A DNA stretch of 47,108 nt from Acidobacterium sp. (GCA_003131625.1 PKVY01000035.1:1-47108), one strand, 5' to 3'; shown: positions 8,222 to 17,893, counted from the first letter of the stretch. The notes: a model not told the origin generated them from the sequence alone. A program made the numbers and translations.

Positions 8222-8761
8222 ATGAGCACACCTGGATCTGAGCCCGGACTGTTTCGCCCTCCGCAGCCAGCGGCGCGCGAACCGCGGTCGCCCATGCCCT
8301 GGATCATCGCTCTCGGCGTGGTAGTGATCGCGATCGGGGTGCTGGTGACCCTCAGTCATCGAGCCGAACCGCCGAATCCCGGCGGCGCGGGACTGGCGCC
8401 CGCCGACCCTTACGCGGCGAGTCTGCCCATCGCCAACATCCAGATGAGCCAGGCCGGCAACATGGCCGGCTCGCAAACCACCTATGTCGACGGCCAGATC
8501 ACCAACCAGGGACAAAAGACGGTCACCGCGATCACCGTGCAGGTGGCATTCCGTGGGTTCACGAATCCCATTGCGAAGAAGGAAACCATGCCGCTGACGC
8601 TGATTCGAACCCGGCAGCCCTATGTGGATACCCAGCCGGTGAGCGCGGCGCCCATCCAGTCCGGGGAGACCCGGGAGTTTCGCCTGATCTTCGATAACAT
8701 CCCGCAGGACTGGAACCAGAACTATCCGGAGATTCGAATCATCCAGGTGGCCGGCCGGTAG
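8222..8761 (+). CDS. DUF2393-type membrane-anchored protein
   Basis: 179 residues: a proline-rich cytoplasmic N-terminus, one transmembrane helix (WIIALGVVVIAIGVLVTL, about residues 27-44), and an extracytoplasmic beta-sandwich domain. Segments such as YVDGQITNQGQKTVTAITVQ and LIRTRQPYVDTQPVSAAPI match the acidobacterial DUF2393 family as I recall it. The ATG at 8222 has GGAGAG eight bases upstream; the open frame further upstream (to 8084) has no such signal. Function unknown. Confidence 0.75.
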   Translation: MSTPGSEPGLFRPPQPAAREPRSPMPWIIALGVVVIAIGVLVTLSHRAEPPNPGGAGLAPADPYAASLPIANIQMSQAGNMAGSQTTYVDGQITNQGQKTVTAITVQVAFRGFTNPIAKKETMPLTLIRTRQPYVDTQPVSAAPIQSGETREFRLIFDNIPQDWNQNYPEIRIIQVAGR

Positions 8762-8999
8762 GCCTCAACCCTGCCCTCCGATGCGCGTAATTTCTTCCCG
8801 ATCCCTGCGGAACGTGCGTTTTTTACAGAGGCCCGGGAGTAACCAGCCGCCTGCCCGTTCCGGTCTAATTATTGATTTAACATGACTTACGGTCCGCCAG
8901 AGCCCCGCCCAGGGGTTTGGCATGGCGAGTGCTCTTTATCTCCGTGCAATACGGGGTGCTGCGCAGCCCACCGAAGCTACAGCTACAGAGAAAAACACT

Positions 9000-9947
9000 A
9001 TGAAAACATGGTTGAATCCCGGTTCCCTTACAGTGCTGCTGGTTGCGGTAGGTCTCGGTTTGCCAGCGGTCGCGCAGTCCACTTCGGATCAACAGCCCCA
9101 GGTCCAAACGGGCGCCTCCACTAACGCACAGGCCCAGGCCCAAACAGCCAACCCGCAGACAGGCACCGGCAAGGCGCCTCTGGCCGAGAAGTCCAATGAG
9201 GGCTTCTGGGGAAAGGTGAACCCCTTTGCCCGCAAGAATTGGGTGAACCGGCAGCTGGACCCTGTGAAGGATCGGCTGAACGAACTGGATCAGTTGCAGG
9301 CCAAGAACGCGGCTGACATCAGGGACGTCGACCAGCGGGCGCAGAACGGTATTCACGCTGCGCAGTCCACCGCCGACCAGGCGAACCAGGTGGCCACCAC
9401 GGCCAACCAGGCAGCCATGCAGGCGCAGCAGACCGCACAGCAGGCCAACGACAAGACGGCTCAGCTGGGCGAGACAGTTTCGAATCTCGATCAGTATCGC
9501 CCCGTCAACAACACCGACATCCGCTTCCGCCCCGGTCAGACCGTGCTGAACGACAAGGCGAAGGACGCGCTGGATCAGGTGGTGAGCCAGCTGCAGGGCC
9601 AGAAGGGTTATGTCGTCGAAGTAGAAGGGTATTCGCGCTCCCACGGTACGGTGGGCATGGAGAATTCGCAGCACATGGCCGAAGCGGTCGTGCGGTATCT
9701 GGCGGAAAAGCAGATTCCGGTGTGGCGGATTCATGAAGTGGCGATGGGAAACACGCCGTTCAGTTCGGATGACAACTCCGAAGCGAAGCCGGGCAGCGTG
9801 GTTCGCGTCAGCCTGATGCAGAACAGTTTAGCGGCCTTGAACTCGCCCTCCAATGGCGGTTCACCGATTGGTGCGACGCAGCAGAATTCCGCGCAGCCCT
9901 CCCCTCAGGGTGCTGCGTCGCAACCAACGGCTCAGCCTCAGCGATAG
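9000..9947 (+). CDS. Exported OmpA-like peptidoglycan-associated protein
   Basis: 315 residues. A signal peptide (about 1-24, cut near AVAQ) is followed by a Gln/Ala/Thr-rich segment. A long Ala/Gln/Asn-rich region predicted to be coiled coil comes next (about 95-155: DVDQRAQNGIHAAQSTADQA). An OmpA/MotB C-terminal domain (about 165-285) carries IRFRPGQTVLN, VEVEGYSRSHGTVGMENSQH and VRYLAEKQIPVWRI. The family binds peptidoglycan and links it to the outer membrane. The tail is low-complexity Gln/Ser/Pro. The ATG at 9000 is preferred because it starts the signal peptide; an in-frame ATG at 8922 would add 26 polar residues in front. The gene ends before a strong terminator. Confidence 0.85.
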   Translation: MKTWLNPGSLTVLLVAVGLGLPAVAQSTSDQQPQVQTGASTNAQAQAQTANPQTGTGKAPLAEKSNEGFWGKVNPFARKNWVNRQLDPVKDRLNELDQLQAKNAADIRDVDQRAQNGIHAAQSTADQANQVATTANQAAMQAQQTAQQANDKTAQLGETVSNLDQYRPVNNTDIRFRPGQTVLNDKAKDALDQVVSQLQGQKGYVVEVEGYSRSHGTVGMENSQHMAEAVVRYLAEKQIPVWRIHEVAMGNTPFSSDDNSEAKPGSVVRVSLMQNSLAALNSPSNGGSPIGATQQNSAQPSPQGAASQPTAQPQR

Positions 9948-9993
9948 GCAAGGTCCAACAAGCTCTCACACAACGAGAGAACCAAGGCAGATT

Positions 9994-10022
9994 GGCCCCT
10001 CACCCCGAGGGGCCCTTTTTTT
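9994..10022 (+). terminator. Rho-independent terminator after the OmpA-like gene
   Basis: Perfect 8-bp stem GGCCCCTC (9994-10001) / GAGGGGCC (10007-10014), five-base loop, then C and seven T (10016-10022). Confidence 0.92.
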
Positions 10023-10063
10023 GGTATTTGCGGGCCTCTTACGCGATCAGCGGGGAGCCAGAA

Positions 10064-10288
10064 TCACTTCCCCATCCGTGACAACAGCCAGAAGACCAGC
10101 GACACCACCACACTGAGCAGGATGGACGTTCCCAGCGGGACGTAAACCGTCGTGTGTCTGCTACGCCAGGAGAAGTCGCCAGGGAGACGGCCGAGGGGCA
10201 CGCCGGCCTTCCCCAGCAGCACGACCACCGCACCGCACGCCACCAGCAGCAGACCCGCTCCGATGAGGATCCGGCCTCCCTTATCCAT
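10064..10288 (-). CDS. DUF2905 family small membrane protein
   Basis: 74 residues with two hydrophobic helices (about 6-25 and 54-70) separated by GRLPGDFSWRSRHTTVYVPL. The arrangement GRLPGD, then an aromatic-rich turn, then PLGTSILLSVVVSLVFW is diagnostic of DUF2905. The gene is convergent with the OmpA-like gene. Function unknown. Confidence 0.88.
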   Translation of the reverse strand: MDKGGRILIGAGLLLVACGAVVVLLGKAGVPLGRLPGDFSWRSRHTTVYVPLGTSILLSVVVSLVFWLLSRMGK

Positions 10289-10390
10289 GCCACCAGTTTA
10301 GGCGGCAATTCGTCACTGCATTACACCAATCCCGCAGTCAATCTGGTAGCCTTGCTGCGCGGCCTGGAGCCGCTCAAGAGGAGAACAACT

Positions 10391-10996
10391 ATGCATCTTC
10401 GCCGGATGACGTGTGCAGTCGTCTGTATCGTGCTTTCAGGCCCCGCCGTGCTGTTCGCGCAGGCACCCGCCGCGCAGGCACCCGCCCCTGCGCCCAGCGG
10501 TCCCATCGCCCCCGCTGACTCGCTCAATGGACTCATGAACGCGCTCGGGTACGAAGTCACCGGCGCCGCCGAAGCCATGCCCGCCGACAAATACGACTTT
10601 GCCCCCGCCGCGACGATGGGGGACTTCAAGGGCGTCCGCACCTTTAGCCAGCAGGTGAAACACCTGGCCGAAGCCAACTATCAGTTCTTTCACGGCTGGA
10701 CCGTTCCTGGCGCCACGGCCGTCGATCCCAAAACCATCGAAGCCCTGACGACCAAGGACGACATCGTGAAGGCGCTCAAGGATTCCTATGTCTACGCCCA
10801 CGCCGCCATCAGCACTATTACCCCGGAAAACGCCTGGGATGCCGCGCCGAGCTTTCTGCCTCCGCAGTTCAAGGTGACCCGGTCATCCACCGCCGCCTTC
10901 TGCATCGCCCACTCCATGGATCACTACGGTCAGATGGTGGAGTATCTCCGCATGAACGGGATCATTCCGCCCGCCAGCCGCCAGGGCGGGATGTAG
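10391..10996 (+). CDS. Exported DinB-superfamily protein
   Basis: 201 residues: a signal peptide (about 1-23, ending LFAQ), a Pro/Ala linker, then a DinB-like four-helix bundle. Candidate metal ligands are the His of QQVKHLAEANYQFF and the two His of AHSMDHYGQMVEYLR, the last matching the typical DinB final-helix HxxxHxGQ pattern. DinB-like proteins are putative metal-dependent thiol transferases or hydrolases; the substrate here is unknown. The ATG at 10391 is supported by GAGGAG at 10378-10383, seven bases away. The following hairpin probably ends transcription. Confidence 0.85.
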   Translation: MHLRRMTCAVVCIVLSGPAVLFAQAPAAQAPAPAPSGPIAPADSLNGLMNALGYEVTGAAEAMPADKYDFAPAATMGDFKGVRTFSQQVKHLAEANYQFFHGWTVPGATAVDPKTIEALTTKDDIVKALKDSYVYAHAAISTITPENAWDAAPSFLPPQFKVTRSSTAAFCIAHSMDHYGQMVEYLRMNGIIPPASRQGGM

Positions 10997-11018
10997 CCAA
11001 TACCAGTAGCCATCAGCG

Positions 11019-11060
11019 AGGCCCCGATTCTTTCCGCGACAGGCGGAATCGTCGGGGCCT
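11019..11060 (+). terminator. Probable terminator after the DinB gene
   Basis: A two-part hairpin: outer 9-bp stem AGGCCCCGA (11019-11027) / TCGGGGCCT (11052-11060), inner 6-bp stem TTCCGC (11032-11037) / GCGGAA (11043-11048), loop GACAG. The T tract after it is weak (TCGTATT). Confidence 0.6.
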
Positions 11061-11122
11061 TCGTATTGCGCCCATGCACCCGCTACCGGCTACCAGCTTG
11101 TTCCTGCGACAATGTTCCCGGG

Positions 11123-13627
11123 ATGAGTCTCGGACGCACTGCGGATGTGGAGGTGGAGCGGCGGCGCCATCCGGTGCTGCGCGTGCTCCTGATCTTTTTT
11201 CTTCTGCTGTTGCTGGCGCTCGCCAGCGCTGTGCTGACCGGCGGCGTGTGGCTGAAGCACAAGATGCGCTCCTCGCTGCCGGAGCTCGACGGCGGCGTTT
11301 CGACGCCGGGCCTGACCGCGCTCGTCCTGGTGCGGCGAGACCAACATGGCGTCCCGCACATTCAGGCGGCCAACCTCGACGATCTGCTCTTTGCCCAGGG
11401 CTATGTGACCGCGCAGGACCGGCTCTGGCAGATGGATATGGCGCGCCGGATGGCAGCCGGCGAGGCGGCGGAGATTTTGGGCCCGAAGCTGGTGGAGCAC
11501 GACCGCATGCAGCGCGTGCTGGCTATGCGCGCGACGGCGGAGCGATTGACTGCGAGCCTCGACGACCGGAACCGGCGCTACTTCGACGATTATGCGCGCG
11601 GGGTGAATGCCTTCATCGGGTCGCATCAGGATCGGCTGCCGCCGGAGTTTCGGCTCCTGATGTACCAGCCGAAGCCGTGGCAGCCCGTGGATTCCATGCT
11701 CGTGGTGATGAGCATGGTGCAGATGCTCGATGAGCATTGGCCGGAGAAGCTGGAGCGGGAGCGCATTACGGCGCGCATCGGCCCGACACTGGCTGCGGAC
11801 CTGTATCCCACGGGGTCGTGGCGCGACCGTCCGCCGATTACGACCGAGCCGCCCATCACCGCGCCGCAGCAAAATATTCCCGATGTGCCGCTGGATGAGA
11901 CGCAGGATGGCGTGCTCAAGGACGATCTTCTGCATGTACGCCAGTTGATCGGAGCCCCGGATTGCCTGGGATGCGCCCCCGGATCGAATCAGTGGGTCGT
12001 GGCGGGGTCACGAACGGCGAGCGGGCACGCAATGCTGTCGAACGACATGCATCTGGAACAGGAGATTCCGAATATCTGGTACGAGAACGATCTGGAGGCA
12101 CCCGGACTGCACGTGGCCGGCGTGACCGTGCCGGGACTGCCGCTGGTGGTGGCGGGGCACAACGAGCACGTGGCGTGGGGACTTACCGCGCTCTATGGCG
12201 ATACGCAGGACATCTATGTGGAGCACGTGAACGGGCAGGACCAATATCAGGGAGCCGATGGCGCGTGGCATGCGGTGGAGCACGAACAAGAGACCATCCA
12301 TGTGCGCGGAGGGCACGACGCAACGGTGGACGTGGCGCGCACGGCGCATGGTGTGGTGATTACGCCGCTCATCCCTGGCGAAAAGCGCGTGTTGACGCTG
12401 AAGTGGACGGTCTACGACCCGAAGGCGAGTGGATATCCGCTGTTGCAGATGAACACGGCGGCGAACTGGACGGATTTTCGCAATGCGCTCGAGCAGTGGT
12501 GGGGCCCGACCCAGAACGTCGTCTACGCCGACGATCAGGGACACATCGGCTACCAGTCGGTGGGGTACATTCCGTATCGCCCCAGCGGCCTCGCGGGCGT
12601 GCCCATCGTGGACCAACAGCACGAGTGGCAGGGAACCATCGCATTCGACCGGATGCCGTCGGCGCTCGATCCGCCTGGTGGCATTCTCGCCACGGCGAAT
12701 GCGCGCGTGACGCCGAACCCGAACTCGCCCACAACGCCGGTGGTCGGCTCGCCGACGCCGTCCGCCGGGGGTGCTCCGGCTCCGGTTGTCGCGCCGCCGG
12801 AACTGACGCTGGAATGGGCCGACCCCTACCGCAACGAACGGATCTGGAAATGGTTGGGAGCGAAAGACAAGCTCACGCAACAGGACATGCTGACCCTCCA
12901 GACCGATGTTTACTCCGAGCTCGACCAGGAGATTGCGCAGCGTCTGGCGTACGGCATCGATCACGCGAGCCGCACCGATGCGCGTCTGCGCCAGGCGGCG
13001 GATCTGCTGCGGACGTGGGATGGCGCGGTGAATGTAGATTCATCGCCGGCGGCGATTGTCGCGTCGGCGAAGGCCGTGTTCTTCCCCATGCTGTTGAAGC
13101 CCAGGCTGGGCGAAGACTGGAGGCTCTACCACTGGGCGGAGAGCCTGTTTGCGGGCGAGCAGATCCTGATGAACGAGCCGGCCGCGTGGCTGCCGCCGCA
13201 GTACGCGAGCTGGGACGATTTTCTGGCGGATCTGGTGAGGCAGGGACTGGCGCAGGGAGGCGCGCCGAGCGACCTGCGGCAGTGGCGTTATGGATACGCG
13301 CATCCTGTCGACGTGGAGCATCCGCTGTTCGGACTGCTGCCGTGGTTTAAGGGATGGACGGGAACCGGCGTGCAACCGCAGTCGGGTGACACATCGACCG
13401 TGAAGCAGGTGGGCCGAACCTTTGGGCCGTCGCAGCGCTTCACCATCGATTGGTCGAATGTGGATGCGGCGACCGAGGACATCACGATGGGCGAATCCGG
13501 CGATCCGCTCAGCCCGTACTATCGCGACCAGTGGCCGTACTGGTCGAGCGGCAGGACCTTTGCGCTGCCCTTCAGCGATCAGGCGGTTGCGGCGCAGACG
13601 GCGCACACGCTGCGGCTGGAGCCCTGA
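11123..13627 (+). CDS. Penicillin acylase family protein (Ntn hydrolase precursor)
   Basis: 834 residues. An N-terminal hydrophobic segment (about residues 20-45) exports the precursor. The alpha region has the usual start (VRRDQHGVPHIQAANLDDLL, then FAQGYVTAQDRLWQMD). The autocatalytic nucleophile is Ser288 in GSNQWVVAGS, where cleavage before the Ser would create the beta subunit. The beta region contains LSNDMHLEQEIPNIWYE and VAGHNEHVAWGLT. The family hydrolyses amide bonds of acylated substrates such as beta-lactams or acyl-homoserine lactones; the true substrate cannot be read here. ATG at 11123 is chosen over an upstream in-frame TTG. The next gene starts six bases after its stop, so the two are probably co-transcribed. 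Confidence 0.9.
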   Translation: MSLGRTADVEVERRRHPVLRVLLIFFLLLLLALASAVLTGGVWLKHKMRSSLPELDGGVSTPGLTALVLVRRDQHGVPHIQAANLDDLLFAQGYVTAQDRLWQMDMARRMAAGEAAEILGPKLVEHDRMQRVLAMRATAERLTASLDDRNRRYFDDYARGVNAFIGSHQDRLPPEFRLLMYQPKPWQPVDSMLVVMSMVQMLDEHWPEKLERERITARIGPTLAADLYPTGSWRDRPPITTEPPITAPQQNIPDVPLDETQDGVLKDDLLHVRQLIGAPDCLGCAPGSNQWVVAGSRTASGHAMLSNDMHLEQEIPNIWYENDLEAPGLHVAGVTVPGLPLVVAGHNEHVAWGLTALYGDTQDIYVEHVNGQDQYQGADGAWHAVEHEQETIHVRGGHDATVDVARTAHGVVITPLIPGEKRVLTLKWTVYDPKASGYPLLQMNTAANWTDFRNALEQWWGPTQNVVYADDQGHIGYQSVGYIPYRPSGLAGVPIVDQQHEWQGTIAFDRMPSALDPPGGILATANARVTPNPNSPTTPVVGSPTPSAGGAPAPVVAPPELTLEWADPYRNERIWKWLGAKDKLTQQDMLTLQTDVYSELDQEIAQRLAYGIDHASRTDARLRQAADLLRTWDGAVNVDSSPAAIVASAKAVFFPMLLKPRLGEDWRLYHWAESLFAGEQILMNEPAAWLPPQYASWDDFLADLVRQGLAQGGAPSDLRQWRYGYAHPVDVEHPLFGLLPWFKGWTGTGVQPQSGDTSTVKQVGRTFGPSQRFTIDWSNVDAATEDITMGESGDPLSPYYRDQWPYWSSGRTFALPFSDQAVAAQTAHTLRLEP

Positions 13628-13633
13628 GGCCCG

Positions 13634-15394
13634 GTGAAGTTCTGGTTTCAGTTTCCGGCGAGCGCGTCGAGCGACGCCACCCGCGCGCAGAGACGCCGGT
13701 CGCTGCTGCTCGCTGTGGTGGGCATTGCCCTGTTGCCCCTGGCGTGGCGCGGCACGTCGTGCGGGCAGGACTTCGATTTTCATCTGCAAAACTGGCAGGA
13801 ATTAGTCGCTCACTGGCAGCACGGCGCGATCTACCCGCACTGGGCTGAATCCGCGAATTATCTGGCCGGCGAGCCGCGCTTCGTCTTCTATCCGCCGCTG
13901 AGCTGGATCGCGGGCGGCCTGCTCGGCGTGATTTTGCCCTGGACCTGGACGCCAGTCGCCTTCACCCTGCTCGCATTGCTGGGAGCAGCGTTCAGCTTCC
14001 GCGCGATGGCGCGCGAATGGATGCCCGAAGACAGCGCGACGGTTGCCGCGTGCCTCTACGTTGTGAATCCCTACATGCTGTTTGTGGCGTATGAGCGCGG
14101 GGCCATGGCCGAGCTCCTGGCGGCGGCGTGGCTCCCGCTGCTGGTGCTCTACGGACTGCGCGCAAAGCGCTCGTTTCTGCCACTGGCTATCACGGTGGCC
14201 GCAATCTGGCTGACGAATGCTCCGGCGGGAGTGATGGGATGCTACATGCTGGCGGTGCTGGTGGCGGTCACGGCCGCGCAGGAGAAGAATGGGCGGCTCA
14301 TTGGACGGGCCGCGGGAGGAGTCGCGCTGGGGCTGGGGCTGGCGGGATTCTGGCTGATTCCTGCGCTCTACGAGCAGCGATGGGTGGAGATCGCGCGCGC
14401 GATCGGGCCGCTGATGCGCGTGGAGGACAGCTTCCTGTTCGGGTATGCGAAGCTGGCTGGGGCTTCCGCGGATGAACGGTTCAACATCGTCTACCACAAC
14501 CAGGTGCTGCGAACCGTCTCGTGGATTGCCGTGGCGCTCATCGTAGGCGCGGTGGTGACAGCATGGCTTGCGCGCAGGAAGCGCAATGCAATCTGGATGC
14601 CGATGGTGGTGGTGGGCGCAGGTGTCTCCATACTGCAGTTGCGATGGAGCGATGGGGTTTGGTGGCTGGCGCCCGAGCTGAAATTTCTGCAGTTTCCCTG
14701 GCGGTGGATGATGGTCCTGGGGTTGGTCTTCGCTGCACTGGCCGGCCTCGCATTACGAGGCGAAGCGGCGACGCGGAGGGCCATCGCCGTGCGGGCTGTG
14801 GTGATGTTGCTGCTGGCGGGCGGTATGGCGGTGCTTTCGTCGATGTTGTTTTGGCAGCCCTGCGATGAAGAGGACAATGTGCAGGCCCAGATCGTCACGT
14901 TCCACGAGGCCGGTTTCGAGGGCTCGGACGAGTACACGCCGCAGGGCGCGGACAACGGCGAGATCCAGCAGGGCCTGCCGCAGGTGCGCTTGTTAATAAC
15001 TCCGAATGCCGAAGAGACTTCCGAGGGCAACAACCCCCAGTGGACGGCGGACCCAACACAGGAGATTTCGGCCGGTGTGACGGTCGACCGCTGGAACCCG
15101 GAGCACAAGTCAGTGACGATCGTGAGCGAACAGCCTGGGTACGCAGTGCTGCGGCTGATGGATTATCCAGCGTGGCGTGTCACGCGCAACGATGCAGAGG
15201 TCAGGGATCGGGTGCGGCGCGCCGATGGACTGATGGCGATCCCCATAGAGGCGGGAACGAATCGCATCGACGTGCAATGGCGCATCACGAACGATCAATG
15301 GGCGGGGATCGGACTTTCGCTGCTCGCGCTGGCAGCTACACTGGCCTGTAGCTGGAAGGGAAGGCGAAGGCTCGATGTCACCGGCTTCAGATAA
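13634..15394 (+). CDS. Polytopic membrane protein, PTPS-related (GT-C-like)
   Basis: 586 residues, GTG start six bases after the preceding gene. About ten transmembrane helices occupy residues 20-420, and a soluble C-terminal domain is followed by a last helix. The first periplasmic loop carries DFDFHLQNWQELVAHWQHGA plus IYPHW, and PRFVFYPPLSW and VNPYMLFVAYERGAMAELLA follow. These are features of the membrane family named after 6-pyruvoyl-tetrahydropterin synthase-related domains, whose fold recalls GT-C glycosyltransferases such as PMT/ArnT. A glycosyl transfer role to an extracytoplasmic target is inference. Its last 20 bases overlap the prenyl synthase gene. Confidence 0.75.
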   Translation: MKFWFQFPASASSDATRAQRRRSLLLAVVGIALLPLAWRGTSCGQDFDFHLQNWQELVAHWQHGAIYPHWAESANYLAGEPRFVFYPPLSWIAGGLLGVILPWTWTPVAFTLLALLGAAFSFRAMAREWMPEDSATVAACLYVVNPYMLFVAYERGAMAELLAAAWLPLLVLYGLRAKRSFLPLAITVAAIWLTNAPAGVMGCYMLAVLVAVTAAQEKNGRLIGRAAGGVALGLGLAGFWLIPALYEQRWVEIARAIGPLMRVEDSFLFGYAKLAGASADERFNIVYHNQVLRTVSWIAVALIVGAVVTAWLARRKRNAIWMPMVVVGAGVSILQLRWSDGVWWLAPELKFLQFPWRWMMVLGLVFAALAGLALRGEAATRRAIAVRAVVMLLLAGGMAVLSSMLFWQPCDEEDNVQAQIVTFHEAGFEGSDEYTPQGADNGEIQQGLPQVRLLITPNAEETSEGNNPQWTADPTQEISAGVTVDRWNPEHKSVTIVSEQPGYAVLRLMDYPAWRVTRNDAEVRDRVRRADGLMAIPIEAGTNRIDVQWRITNDQWAGIGLSLLALAATLACSWKGRRRLDVTGFR

Positions 15395-16310
15395 CATGAT
15401 CGAAATGCAGGTCGATGTTCAGCAGATACTGCGGGACGGGGTGGAGCGCACGGATCGCGCGCTGGAAAGGCTTCTGCCGCCGGTGACCCAGACGCCCGCG
15501 TCAATCCACGGAGCGATGCGGCACAGTGTGTTTGCGGGGGGGAAGCGCCTGCGCCCGGTGCTGGCCATGGAAGCTGCGCGCACCATAGAAACCGCGCACG
15601 GCGGATCGGGACTGCCGGAAGGGAACGAAGACCTCGGTGCGGCCATTGAGATGCTGCATACCTATTCGCTGATCCACGACGATCTCCCCGCCCTGGATAA
15701 CGACGATCTGCGGCGCGGCAAGCCGACCTGCCACGTGGCTTATGGCGAGGCCACCGCAATCCTGGCCGGAGACGCGCTGCAAACGCTGGCCTACCAGACG
15801 CTGGCGGGCATGCATTGCCCGGCGCAGCAAGCCGTGAAAATTGTTGGGCTCATCGCCGAAGCCACCGGCACGGTGGAGGGCATGATCGGCGGACAGGTGC
15901 TGGATCTCGAAGGTGAGCACACGAAGCCGACAGCGGAAAGCGTGCTGGCGATTCATCGCGCGAAGACCGGCGCGCTGATCCGGGTGAGCATTGTTGCTGG
16001 TGGAATTTACGCGGGAGCCGGCGCCGAGGACGCGCGAAGGCTGACGGAATTCGGCACCAAGTCAGGGCTGGCATTCCAGATTGTGGACGATGTCCTTGAC
16101 ATGACGCAGGACTCCCAGCATCTGGGCAAGACCGCCGGCAAAGACGTAGCCAGCGACAAGGCGACGTGGCCAGCTGTATTCGGAATCGAGGCTTCGCGAA
16201 AGGACGCGAATCGCCTGATCAACGAAGCATTCGTGGCACTGGAGCCTTACGGAGAAGCGGCGGCAGGTTTGAAGGCCGTGGCCCGATACCTGGTGGAGCG
16301 GACACACTAG
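15375..16310 (+). CDS. ispA: Polyprenyl (farnesyl/geranylgeranyl) diphosphate synthase
   Basis: 311 residues, class I trans-prenyltransferase that condenses IPP with allylic diphosphates. Seen: GGKRLRPVL (56-64) for IPP binding, the first aspartate-rich motif DDLPALDNDDLRRG (102-115), K197/T198 in HRAKTGALI, and the second aspartate-rich motif FQIVDDVLD (234-242) followed by GKTAGKD. The IspA-type first motif with a two-residue insertion fits short-chain (C15/C20) synthases. Chain length is not proven, so the symbol is tentative. The gene starts inside the 3' end of the membrane protein gene; GAAGG at 15366-15370 precedes ATG 15375, and ATG 15396 is an alternative. Confidence 0.9.
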   Translation: MSPASDNMIEMQVDVQQILRDGVERTDRALERLLPPVTQTPASIHGAMRHSVFAGGKRLRPVLAMEAARTIETAHGGSGLPEGNEDLGAAIEMLHTYSLIHDDLPALDNDDLRRGKPTCHVAYGEATAILAGDALQTLAYQTLAGMHCPAQQAVKIVGLIAEATGTVEGMIGGQVLDLEGEHTKPTAESVLAIHRAKTGALIRVSIVAGGIYAGAGAEDARRLTEFGTKSGLAFQIVDDVLDMTQDSQHLGKTAGKDVASDKATWPAVFGIEASRKDANRLINEAFVALEPYGEAAAGLKAVARYLVERTH

Positions 16311-16349
16311 GACACAGGCGTCTGGGAATCGGGAACAGGCAGCGGGAAG

Positions 16350-16559
16350 CTAGATGCCCACGCCGTATTCAGCGCCGAGTTCTTCGCCCGCGTGGGAGTA
16401 AATATCCGACGGAGTGCGGCGCTTGAACTTGTAGCGAAGGCGCAGCTCCCGGCCCACGAAAAGTCCGAGTGCAGTAACGGCAAGCGCGACCGAGGTCCAT
16501 CCTATGGCGCGCAGCGCACCAGACGACGACTCGGATGATTCGGGAACCAGGGCTTCCAT
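16350..16559 (-). CDS. Small single-pass membrane protein, uncharacterised
   Basis: 69 residues from ATG 16559: an acidic Ser-rich start (MEALVPESSESSSG), one transmembrane helix (IGWTSVALAVTALGLFVG, about 18-35), and a basic juxtamembrane segment (RELRLRYKFKRRTP). The tail is SDIYSHAGEELGAEYGVGI. The frame is open upstream, so a longer start (up to 16694) is possible, but the extra residues look non-coding. It lies downstream of, and in line with, the adenosine deaminase gene on the same strand; no function can be proposed. Confidence 0.55.
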   Translation of the reverse strand: MEALVPESSESSSGALRAIGWTSVALAVTALGLFVGRELRLRYKFKRRTPSDIYSHAGEELGAEYGVGI

Positions 16560-16697
16560 AACGCTGACTTTCTTATTTTTTCTGTGACGGCAGAACATGC
16601 GCGTTTCCCAGGGCGCCATGGCTCCATGATAGCGCAGGTTCGCGCCGGGGCTCATGGTGTCTGCGTTATATATCGGCCCAATTCCGCCGGACATACG

Positions 16698-17702
16698 TCA
16701 TTCGAGTGATTCGATGCGCCGAAGGAGCGTTACCTTTCGTTCGGCCTGCAAAAAACTTGCCTCGATGGAATTCGCCGCCAGCTCGCGGAGTTGCTCCTCG
16801 GTGAAACCAAAGCCCTTCCGCGCAAGGCAGTACTCGTCTTCCAGATCGCTCTGGAACAGTGCCGGGTCATCGGAGTTGAGCGTTACCATCAGGCCCGAAT
16901 CGAAGTAGCGGCGCAGCGGGTGATCCTCGACCCGGGGGCAGCAGCCGGTGCGCAGGTTCGAAGTGACGCAGATTTCCACCGCAATCTGCCGCTCCGCCAG
17001 CAGGTCCATCAATTCGGGATCGTGCACCGCCGAGAGAGCATGGCCAAGGCGTTCCGCGCCGATGTTGATCGCCCCCCAGATGCTTTCCGGACCAACCGTC
17101 TCTCCGGCGTGCGCAGTGAGCCGGAGCCCAGCGTCGCGAGCCTCCGCATAAAGTTCGCGAAACGGCTCTGCCCCAACCCGGCGCTCGTCGCCCCCGATGC
17201 CGATCCCCACGATCGACGGAAACTGCGGGCGCAACTCCGCCGCTTTGCGAAAGACGCGAGCGGCCTCCTCAGGTCCGAAGTGGCGCACGGCGTCGAAGAT
17301 CCAGTAAAGAGAAATCCCCAGCTCGGCCTCAGCTCGCGCGCGCGCACGCTCCATCCCCAGGAACAGCGGCTCGAACTCGCAGCGCCGCCAGTAATAAATC
17401 ACCCCGACGGAAACATAAACCTCGGCATGCACGACTCCCTGGCGCGCCAGGCGCTCCAGCATCCGCCACGTTACGAACTCGTAGTCCTCAGGAGTGCGAA
17501 GGTGCTCGCTCACCGCCTTGAACGCCATCAGGAACCCGGTGAAGTCGGTGTACTCATACAGGGCACGTGCCTGGGCGAGTTCAAGCGGCGGCCCAGAGTG
17601 GCGGGCACTCAACTCGACCAGGGTCTCCGGCGTGACCGTGCCTTCCAGATGCAGATGCAGCTCCGCTTTCGGCAGCCGGCGAATGAAGGAAGATGATCCC
17701 AT
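16698..17702 (-). CDS. add: Adenosine deaminase family protein
   Basis: 334 residues, a Zn-dependent TIM-barrel purine deaminase. Metal and catalytic residues are visible: H16 and H18 (ELHLHLEG), H198 and E201 (HAGE), H221 (ERLGHA) and D278/D279 (NSDDPALF). Length matches bacterial adenosine deaminases. Close relatives deaminate adenine or 6-aminodeoxyfutalosine in menaquinone synthesis, and motif reading alone cannot separate these, so the symbol is tentative. It is transcribed divergently from mutY across a 190-bp gap. Confidence 0.87.
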   Translation of the reverse strand: MGSSSFIRRLPKAELHLHLEGTVTPETLVELSARHSGPPLELAQARALYEYTDFTGFLMAFKAVSEHLRTPEDYEFVTWRMLERLARQGVVHAEVYVSVGVIYYWRRCEFEPLFLGMERARARAEAELGISLYWIFDAVRHFGPEEAARVFRKAAELRPQFPSIVGIGIGGDERRVGAEPFRELYAEARDAGLRLTAHAGETVGPESIWGAINIGAERLGHALSAVHDPELMDLLAERQIAVEICVTSNLRTGCCPRVEDHPLRRYFDSGLMVTLNSDDPALFQSDLEDEYCLARKGFGFTEEQLRELAANSIEASFLQAERKVTLLRRIESLE

Positions 17703-17893
17703 GCGGTAACTGTTCAGGGTACAGGAAGATACGCGGTGAAAGAGGGCTGGGGCGGTGATCCGGTGTGCTGTCCCAAAACAGGTCGAAACTGGAGTAATCG
17801 ATCGGGTGCTCCGCCTTTCGTGGGATTGCCGAATGCTCTAAAAGTGGCTGGAATCAAACTTACAATCTTCGCAGGCCCGAGAGCAGGAGCACG

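Noticed and set aside
8877-9734. 285-codon open frame on the minus strand
   Set aside because: Antisense to the OmpA-like gene; the leucine-rich text is the complement of its Gln/Ala repeats.
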